Assembly: GCA_028554795.2 (NCBI GenBank)
Contig: JAPYKE020000271.1
Location: forward strand, 173,487-237,486
Origin: Sinohyriopsis cumingii
Taxonomy: Eukaryota; Mollusca; Bivalvia; Unionida; Unionidae
DNA: 64,000 nt
Reading direction: 5' to 3'
Shown: positions 55,201 through 64,000 of the stretch, one piece after another
How the letters are laid out: every line of letters starts with the position of its first letter
How positions within the stretch are numbered: position 1 is the stretch's first letter
Made by a program: the position numbers and the translations under genes
The notes under the pieces: generated by a model
Told to the model about the DNA's origin: nothing
What the model saw: only the letters and a program-made list of their open reading frames with translations
Databases searched by the model: none

Positions 55201-56592
55201 CTTAAAGGTAACTCAAAGCCTGGACCCGGATAACACAAGACAAATAAAGTAGCATTGCCACAAATACACAGAAATGATCGCCACATGCTGCATTCTGACG
55301 CTCATTTCACAAACATATTTGCACAAGTCTGTATTGTCAAGACAACATTTAATCGGCCTCAACAATTTCATGCGACAAGGCGGATAGCATTTAAAGTTAT
55401 TGCTTCATACCAACCTAGCCAATAACAAAACTATAATTCTAACCCTAACCCTTAACACGCATAATGCAAGAGAAATTCAGCCAAAGTATTCCTCGTAGAC
55501 AGAACCGTTCGACACATGGTACATTCTGATGTTTTGATTCACTTATTAGCACTTCTCTGTACTGTGAGAACAGCATTTAAGTTGTCTCACTCACTTTATT
55601 GTCAATATTTGCATTTACTGATTCATTGCATTCTAACCCTAAAACCTCTACACTTTTCCTAAATCTGATTTGAAACGAATACAACTACAGCAGCAGCATC
55701 TGATACCATAAACAATGATCGCCACATAGTACATTCTGATGCTGATTTGACAAACGTATTAGCACAAGCCTGTACTGTGAGGACATCATTTAATGTGCGT
55801 CAGCCATTTGATGGAGGAAAAAAATGTAACATTTAATGTTATTGCTTCATCGCATCCTAACCAAAACGACAATCGAAACCCTAACCCTTCATCCGGATGA
55901 GAGAAGAGCAATACAGCAGAATTCAGCATTTTATTTCTCATATACAAAACTGTTGGCCACATGGTACATTCTGATGCTATTTCGACAAAGTTATTAGCAC
56001 TAGCCTGTACTATGGGAACCGCATTTAATTTACGTCAATCACTTCATGAGGCAAGAGGCTTATTATTTATGCTTATTGTTTCATTGTACTCTAACCCTAA
56101 CCTAACTGCTAACCTTAACGCAAACTCTAACCCTAGAACCGGATGAGACGAGACATGTTGCGTTGTTTCCCCCGCATAAACAGAACTGCTTGCCACATGG
56201 TACATATATTGATGCTGATTTATCAAACATTAATACAAGTATGTACTGTTGGGACAGCATTAGTCGGCGTCAAACATTTGATGCGGTAAGACAATAAACA
56301 TTGAAAGTACTTTCTGCATCGCAGCCTAACCCCAACTCTAAGCCTTAATCTGAATGAAAGAAGAGAAACGTAGCAGAATTATTTATTGCAAAACAAAACT
56401 GTTGGCCACATGGTACATTCTGCTGCTGATGTGACACCTATTAGCACTAGTCTGTACTGTGAGGACAGCATTTAAGTTGCGTCAAGCACTTCATCAGTTA
56501 AGCTCGTTATTAGTTATATCAACTGCTTCAGTGTACCCTAACCCAAACATAACTCCTAACCCTTAGAAATAACACTACCCCTGACGGCAATT
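52235..56592 (+). repeat. Array copy 13 (duplicate of copy 10, 4358 bp)
   Basis: It repeats the private variants of copy 10 at an offset of 13,063: C at 52919, T at 54175, C at 54312 and T at 54513. It also has the extra hexamer and the extra TA. It keeps the common A where copy 10 has C at 43234. Confidence 0.95.
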
Positions 56593-59500
56593 CTAACCTT
56601 AAAGCCAGATCACATAGAACAAATAAAACAGCATTTATTTACGGTTATAAATGTTAACCACATGGTACATGCTGCTGCTGAGATGACAAACTTGTCAGAA
56701 CTAGTATGTACTGTGAGGACTGCCTTAAATAAGTGTCAATGACATCACGAGGTAAGATCCTTATCATCATTTACAGTTACTGTTTCATTGCAGCCTAACC
56801 CTAACCCAATCCCTGACACGAACCATAACGCTAACCGTAAACTCGGATGACACGAGAAAACTACAGCAGCATTTGCTCCTATAAAGAGAAATGTTCGCCA
56901 CATGGTACATTCTGATGCTGATTTGACGAACATATTAGCACAAGTCTGTACCGTGAGGACAACATTTTATTTACGCCAATCGGTTCATGAGGTAAGATTG
57001 TTAGCATTTAAAGTTCTTTCTTCCGCGCAACCTAACCCTAACCATAACTCGGATTCGAACTCTAACGCTTAATCGTGATAACAGAAAAGGAAATACAGCA
57101 GACTTATTTCTCGTAAACTGAACTGTTGGCCACATGGTACACTCTAATGCTGCTTTGACACACTTAATAACACTAGTCTGCATTGTGAGGACAGCATTAC
57201 CTATACCTCAATCACTTCATGAAGTAACATCGTAATGATTTAAATTTACTGCTACTTTGCACCTAACCAATAATAAATAAACTAAAGAACTAACAATATC
57301 TCGAACACTAAAAATGGTACCTGACAATCAAGTACAACCAATACAATTGGAAACTGCAACAACCTCGACATCCATGGGGACACGGATTATACCACTCACA
57401 TGCCTCGTTTCAGCCATTAAAAATAAGGCAAAATAATCCTTGCACAACCTCAAACTAATAGAAAAGACACCTTAAAGTACAACAAAACAGGGAAGATTAA
57501 TATGCTATGCAATGTGAAATAGGATTCATCAGTAATGATAGCTAAAATGATACCAATACAAACTAACTACACAATTAATTTAATATCAGCATATTCTGAT
57601 GCTGATTTAACAAGCATATTAGTACAGGTCTGTACTGTGGAGACAAAATTAATCGTTGTCAACATTTTCATGGGGTATGATAGTAAGCACAAGATGGTAT
57701 TGCTTCACAGCAACCTAAACCTAACCTTAACCCTGACTGAAAAACCAGAAACGTTGGAGAATAAGTTATCGGAAACAGCACTGTTGGCCACATGGTACAT
57801 TTTGATGTTGATTGGACACACCATTTAACACTACTCTGTACTGGGATGTCAGCATTTAAGTTGCTTCGGGCACTTCATCAGGTATGATCGTTATTATTAT
57901 ATAGATTCACTACGTCAGAGCACCCGAACCCTAATATAACTTTTAAAATGTCAAGGTAACAATCTTATTAACGGCAATTGTAACCCTAAACCAAGGTCAA
58001 TTAAGGAATATACAGAAGCATTCGTTCTGATGAACATAACTGTTGGTCACATGATACATTCTAACGCTGATTAGCCTGGACTCTTGCTGTACACGAACTT
58101 TCAACAGGAAGAAAACTACTGTAAACTATAGCTAGACAAACTAAGGTGTGAGAAAGGAAATACACGTGTTGATTACGGAATATTACAGACCAGGTGGCAC
58201 TTAGTGAGAAGTGTCAACAGAAGATCTTTCCATCCAGGGTATATATATATAAACTCACTTTCACAAATCTGCATATATATTGTACAGATTTCTTAATCTT
58301 GTAAATTACAAGTGTGCATTATATTCGGTGCATATTTGAAATGTTTACTTGAATTTGTAGATCCATTACGTGGTAAAGAAACAAGATAAAGCAACCAAAA
58401 TCCTGCAAATTTGAAGACTGAGGTTGGTAAGTTCAGTTAATTTATCAAAGGTGTAATATTGTTTGCCAGTGGTTTCTTTTCTAGAGACTTGATGTACTGA
58501 TGACTGTATGTGGACAGAATGGCAGAAGTGCACATTATTATGCAGAAACCATCCAATAAATCAAACGGATCAAACTAAAGAACCGCATCGAAGTGTATTC
58601 CTGCAGACGAGTCAACTTGTGCAAATCAAGATCTTAAACCAAACTCAATGTGCCAACACCAATCTACAAATAATCACCTGACATATATACTTCATGATGT
58701 GGGTAACTGACAACCGATTAATCTTTAATTTAATTGATACATTCCCATTATAGGAAAACAAAACAACTTTTAACAGTCTGCAGTCACATCCCAGGGAAAG
58801 AGTTGGAAACATCGTACATCCAGTACAATATTTACGCAGACACAAAGCAACTTAAATTTATGATACAACATGAACGGTAACTTACATCTTCCTGAAGGTA
58901 AGTATGGTAAATAGAAAAGGAAATTCTAGGAGCATGCTTCACAAGCTAGGAGAAATCTTGGACACCTTGTACAACTCAACGAAATAGGAAGATACATCAT
59001 CTCTAACCCCAAGAAAACCTGATAGGTCTTTACTTCTAGCCCTAGAGGAGGAGATCCTGTACAAACATGACACAACTTTTCACGGAAATAAGCACGAGTG
59101 TTAGAATATTATGGGAAATCTGCAGCATACTCTCATCCAATGCAAGAGAAATACATCAACAGTTCTCGTAAAATGGACTGATGTCTCAATGGTAAAGTGT
59201 GGCGGTGATTTGAGAAAGATTAGGACTAGTCTGTACTAAGAGGACATCCTTCAATCTGCGTTAGCCGCCTTATGAGGTAAGATCGTTTTCATAAGTTATA
59301 TTTACTAATTCATTGCTCCCTACAATTAACACTAATCCTAACCAAAACTCGAATCCTAATCATACCCATTTAACCATAATGATACAAGAGCAATGCAGTA
59401 GACCTCAGCATATATTTAATCTCGAAACCAAAAATGTTGGGCACATATTCCATTTCTGATACTAATTTGACCAATGCTTTAATCACTTAATCAGACAAGA

Positions 59501-60949
59501 TGCTTATCATTTATATTTACAATTTTACAGCACCCTAACCGCAAAACAACCTTTAATCTTAAAGGTAACTCAAAGCCTGGACCCGGAAAACACAAGACAA
59601 ATAAAGTAGCATTGCCACAAATACACAGAAATGATCGCCACATGCTGCATTCTGACGCTCATTTCACAAACGTATTTGCACAAGTCTGTATTGTCAAGAC
59701 AACATTTAATCGGCCTCAACAATTTCATGCGACAAGGCGGATAGCATTTAAAGTTATTGCTTCATACCAACCTAGCCAATAACAAAACTATAATTCTAAC
59801 CCTAACCCTTAACACGCATAATGCAAGAGAAATTCAGCCAAAGTATTCCTCGTAGACAGAACCGTTCGACACATGGTACATTCTGATGTTTTGATTCACT
59901 TATTAGCACTTCTCTGTACTGTGAGAACAGCATTTAAGTTGTCTCACTCACTTTATTGTCAATATTTGCATTTACTGATTCATTGCATTCTAACCCTAAA
60001 ACCTCTACACTTTTCCTAAATCTGATTTGAAACGAATACAACTACAGCAGCAGCATCTGATACCATAAACAATGATCGCCACATAGTACATTCTGATGCT
60101 GATTTGACAAACGTATTAGCACAAGCCTGTACTGTGAGGACATCATTTAATGTGCGTCAGCCATTTGATGGAGGAAAAAAATGTAACATTTAATGTTATT
60201 GCTTCATCGCATCCTAACCAAAACGACAATCGAAACCCTAACCCTTCATCCGGATGAGAGAAGAGCAATACAGCAGAATTCAGCATTTTATTTCTCATAT
60301 ACAAAACTGTTGGCCACATGGTACATTCTGATGCTATTTCGACAAAGTTATTAGCACTAGCCTGTACTATGGGAACCGCATTTAATTTACGTCAATCACT
60401 TCATGAGGCAAGAGGCTTATTATTTATGCTTATTGTTTCATTGTACTCTAACCCTAACCTAACTGCTAACCTTAACGCAAACTCTAACCCTAGAACCGGA
60501 TGAGACGAGACATGTTGCGTTGTTTCCCCCGCATAAACAGAACTGCTTGCCACATGGTACATATATTGATGCTGATTTATCAAACATTAATACAAGTATG
60601 TACTGTTGGGACAGCATTAGTCGGCGTCAAACATTTGATGCGGTAAGACAATAAACATTGAAAGTACTTTCTGCATCGCAGCCTAACCCCAACTCTAAGC
60701 CTTAATCTGAATGAAAGAAGAGAAACGTAGCAGAATTATTTATTGCAAAACAAAACTGTTGGCCACATGGTACATTCTGCTGCTGATGTGACACCTATTA
60801 GTACTAGTCTGTACTGTGAGGACAGCATTTAAGTTGCGTCAAGCACTTCATCAGTTAAGCTCGTTATTAGTTATATCAACTGCTTCAGTGTACCCTAACC
60901 CAAACATGACTCCTAACCCTTAGAAATAACACTACCCCTGACGGCAATT
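56593..60949 (+). repeat. Array copy 14 (4357 bp)
   Basis: It is close to copies 10 and 13 (extra hexamer, extra TA, AACAGAAAAGG near 57080, ACAGAAGCATTCG near 58012) but lacks their private markers. One C is deleted near 57403 (TGCCTCG for TGCCCTCG), which accounts for its length. Private changes are A at 56628, C at 58504, G at 59672, T at 60802 and G at 60908. Confidence 0.95.
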
Positions 60950-63900
60950 CTAACCTTAAAGCCAGATCACATAGAACAAATAAAGCAGCATTTATTTACG
61001 GTTATAAATGTTAACCACATGGTACATGCTGCTGCTGAGATGACAAACTTGTCAGAACTAGTATGTACTGTGAGGACTGCCTTAAATAAGTGTCAATGAC
61101 ATCACGAGGTAAGATCCTTATCATCATTTACATTTACTGTTTCAGTGCAGCCTAACCCTAACCCAATCCCTGACACGAACCATAACGCTAACCGTAAACT
61201 CGGATGACACGAGAAAACTACAGCAGCATTTGCTCCTATAAAGAGAAATGTTCGCCACATGGTACATTCTGATGCTGATTTGACGAACATATTAGCACAA
61301 GTCTGTACCGTGAGGACAACATTTTATTTACGCCAATCGGTTCATGAGGTAAGATTGTTAGCATTTAAAGTTCTTTCTTCCGCGCAACCTAACCCTAACC
61401 ATAACTCGGATTCGAACTCTAACGCTTAATCGTGATAACAGAAAAGGAAATACAGCAGACTTATTTCTCGTAAACTGAACTGTTGGCCACATGGTACACT
61501 CTAATGCTGCTTTGACACACTTAATAACACTAGTCTGCATTGTGAGGACAGCATTACCTATACCTCAATCACTTCATGAAGTAACATCGTAATGATTTAA
61601 ATTTACTGCTACTTTGCACCTAACCAATAATAAATAAACTAAAGAACTAACAATATCTCGAACACTAAAAATGGTACCTGACAATCAAGTACAACCAATA
61701 CAATTGGAAACTGCAACAACCTCGACATCCATGGGGACACGGATTATACCACTCACATGCCCTCGTTTCAGCCATTAAAAATAAGGCAAAATAATCCTTG
61801 CACAACCTCAAACTAATAGAAAAGACACCTTAAAGTACAACAAAACAGGGAAGATTAATATGCTATGCAATGTGAAATAGGATTCATCAGTAATGATAGC
61901 TAAAATGATACCAATACAAACTAACTACACAATTAATTTAATATCAGCATATTCTGATGCTGATTTAACAAGCATATTAGTACAGGTCTGTACTGTGGAG
62001 ACAAAATTAATCGTTGTCAACATTTTCATGGGGTATGATAGTAAGCACAAGATGGTATTGCTTCACAGCAACCTAAACCTAACCTTAACCCTGACTGAAA
62101 AACCAGAAACGTTGGAGAATAAGTTATCGGAAACAGCACTGTTGGCCACATGGTACATTTTGATGTTGATTGGACACACCATTTAACACTACTCTGTACT
62201 GGGATGTCAGCATTTAAGTTGCTTCGGGCACTTCATCAGGTATGATCGTTATTATTATATAGATTCACTACGTCAGAGCACCCGAACCCTAATATAACTT
62301 TTAAAATGTCAAGGTAACAATCTTATTAACGGCAATTGTAACCCTAAACCAAGGTCAATTAAGGAATATACAGTAGCATTCGTTCTGATGAACATAACTG
62401 TTGGTCACATGATACATTCTAACGCTGATTAGCCTGGACTCTTGCTGTACACGAACTTTCAACAGGAAGAAAACTACTGTAAACTATAGCTAGACAAACT
62501 AAGGTGTGAGAAAGGAAATACACGTGTTGATTACGGAATATTACAGACCAGGTGGCACTTAGTGAGAAGTGTCAACAGAAGATCTTTCCATCCAGGGTAT
62601 ATATATATAAACTCACTTTCACAAATCTGCATATATATTGTACAGATTTCTTAATCTTGTAAATTACAAGTGTGCATTATATTCGGTGCATATTTGAAAT
62701 GTTTACTTGAATTTGTAGATCCATTACGTGGTAAAGAAACAAGATAAAGCAACCAAAATCCTGCAAATTTGAAGACTGAGGTTGGTAAGTTCAGTTAATT
62801 TATCAAAGGTGTAATATTGTTTGCCAGTGGTTTCTTTTCTAGAGACTTGATGTACTGATGAATGTATGTGGACAGAATGGCAGAAGTGCACATTATTATG
62901 CAGAAACCATCCAATAAATCAAACGGATCAAACTAAAGAACCGCATCGAAGTGTATTCCTGCAGACGAGTCAACTTGTGCAAATCAAGATCTTAAACCAA
63001 ACTCAATGTGCCAACACCAATCTACAAATAATCACCTGACATATATACTTCATGATGTGGGTAACTGACAACCGATTAATCTTTAATTTAATTGATACAT
63101 TCCCATTATAGGAAAACAAAACAACTTTTAACAGTCTGCAGTCACATCCCAGGGAAAGAGTTGGAAACATCGTACATCCAGTACAATATTTACGCAGACA
63201 CAAAGCAACTTAAATTTATGATACAACATGAACGGTAACTTACATCTTCCTGAAGGTAAGTATGGTAAATAGAAAAGGAAATTCTAGGAGCATGCTTCAC
63301 AAGCTAGGAGAAATCTTGGACACCTTGTACAACTCAACGAAATAGGAAGATACATCATCTCTAACCCCAAGAAAACCTGATAGGTCTTTACTTCTAGCCC
63401 TAGAGGAGGAGATCCTGTACAAACATGACACAACTTTTCACGGAAATAAGCACAAGTGTTAGAATATTATGGGAAATCTGCAGCATACTCTCATCCAATG
63501 CAAGAGAAATACATCAACAGTTCTCGTAAAATGGACTGATGTCTCAATGGTAAAGTGTGGCGGTGATTTGAGAAAGATTAGGACTAGTCTGTACTAAGAG
63601 GACATCCTTCAATCTGCGTTAGCCGCCTTATGAGGTAAGATCGTTTTCATAAGTTATATTTACTAATTCATTGCTCCCTACAATTAACACTAATCCTAAC
63701 CAAAACTCGAATCCTAATCATACCCATTTAACCATAATGATACAAGAGCAATGCAGTAGACCTCAGCATATATTTAATCTCGAAACCAAAAATGTTGGGC
63801 ACATATTCCATTTCTGATACTAATTTGACCAATGCTTTAATCACTTAATCAGACAAGATGCTTATCATTTATATTTACAATTTTACAGCACCCTAACCGC

Positions 63901-64000
63901 AAAACAACCTTTAATCTTAAAGGTAACTCAAAGCCTGGACCCGGATAACACAAGACAAATAAAGTAGCATTGCCACAAATACACAGAAATGATCGCCACA
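60950..64000 (+). repeat. Array copy 15, cut by the window edge (3051 bp seen)
   Basis: It continues the array with the extra hexamer and the extra TA. G at 61145 and A at 63454 look private. The window ends within the CACAT start of the B sub-repeat that lies at 3042 in copy 1, so the array goes on beyond the window. Confidence 0.95.

Larger units (their letters stand above)
43530..56592 (+). repeat. 13,063-bp block, second instance (copies 11-12-13)
   Basis: It is a tandem duplicate of the preceding block. The differences I noticed are single bases at 38231/51294, 43234/56297 and 34815/47878. The match to the earlier block ends by 56628, where copy 14 carries its own A, and is clearly lost by 56777. 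Confidence 0.9.
1..64000 (+). repeat. Higher-order tandem satellite array, 4.35-kb unit, 14.7 copies
   Basis: The same sequence of about 4,350 bases recurs head to tail through the whole window, always in the same orientation, and neither end of the array is reached. For example, the stretch at 1-120 returns at 4353, 8705, 13055 and on to 60950 with only isolated base changes. The copy lengths are 4352, 4352, 4350, 4350, 4350, 4356, 4356, 4355, 4350, 4358, 4355, 4350, 4358 and 4357, followed by a partial copy. Within each unit lie diverged sub-repeats about 200-260 bp long. No coding gene interrupts the array. Higher-order arrays of this kind are known from centromeric, pericentromeric and subtelomeric heterochromatin of eukaryotes; which of these applies here cannot be decided from the sequence. 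Confidence 0.97.

Noticed and set aside
1-64000. CRISPR array
   Set aside because: Repeats are thousands or hundreds of bases long and diverged. There are no short identical repeats with unique spacers, and no cas genes.

Overview
The window is one unbroken tandem satellite array. I see no gene, RNA gene, mobile-element coding region or CRISPR array in it. A unit of about 4.35 kb repeats head to tail 14.7 times. Phased on base 1, copies start at 1, 4353, 8705, 13055, 17405, 21755, 26111, 30467, 34822, 39172, 43530, 47885, 52235, 56593 and 60950 (the last is cut by the window edge). Copies differ by scattered single-base changes and three small length differences. The DNA is AT-rich. The 4-kb periodicity, the nested repeat order and the short CCCTAA-type (TTAGGG) telomere-like tracts suggest nuclear satellite DNA of a eukaryote with TTAGGG-type telomeres, possibly an animal. 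The species cannot be named from the sequence.

Each unit (copy 1 coordinates) is mostly a string of diverged sub-repeats, 197-259 bp apart where they are adjacent. Each begins with a conserved block CACATGGTAC-ATTCTGATGCTGAT. This is followed by a block around TCTGTACTGTGAGGACA, a block around CACTTCATGAGGTAAGA, a C-rich telomere-like stretch (CTAACCCTAACC variants) and a block around GATGAGACGAGAAATACAGCAG. The sub-repeats fall into two types, A (ACTAGTCTG) and B (ACAAGTCTG), that largely alternate. Two stretches do not look like sub-repeats: about 310 bp at 675-985 and a core of about 1.1 kb at 1479-2588. The core carries a TATA-like element, a 15-bp palindrome and splice-site-like sequences.

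Above the 4.35-kb unit there is further order. Copies 8-9-10 (30467-43529) and 11-12-13 (43530-56592) form two 13,063-bp blocks that share nearly all private variants; I noticed only three differences. Copies 6 and 7 form a 4,356-bp pair. Copies 1-2 and 3-5 form other subfamilies. All copy-length differences (4350 to 4358) are accounted for by one telomere-like hexamer, one TA dinucleotide and single bases. The array is thus a nested higher-order repeat: hexamer, A/B sub-repeat dimer, 4.35-kb unit, 13-kb block.

The open reading frames of 60-97 codons recur only because the DNA recurs. They overlap on opposite strands, and the longest has a stop codon in copy 6. I therefore call no coding sequence.
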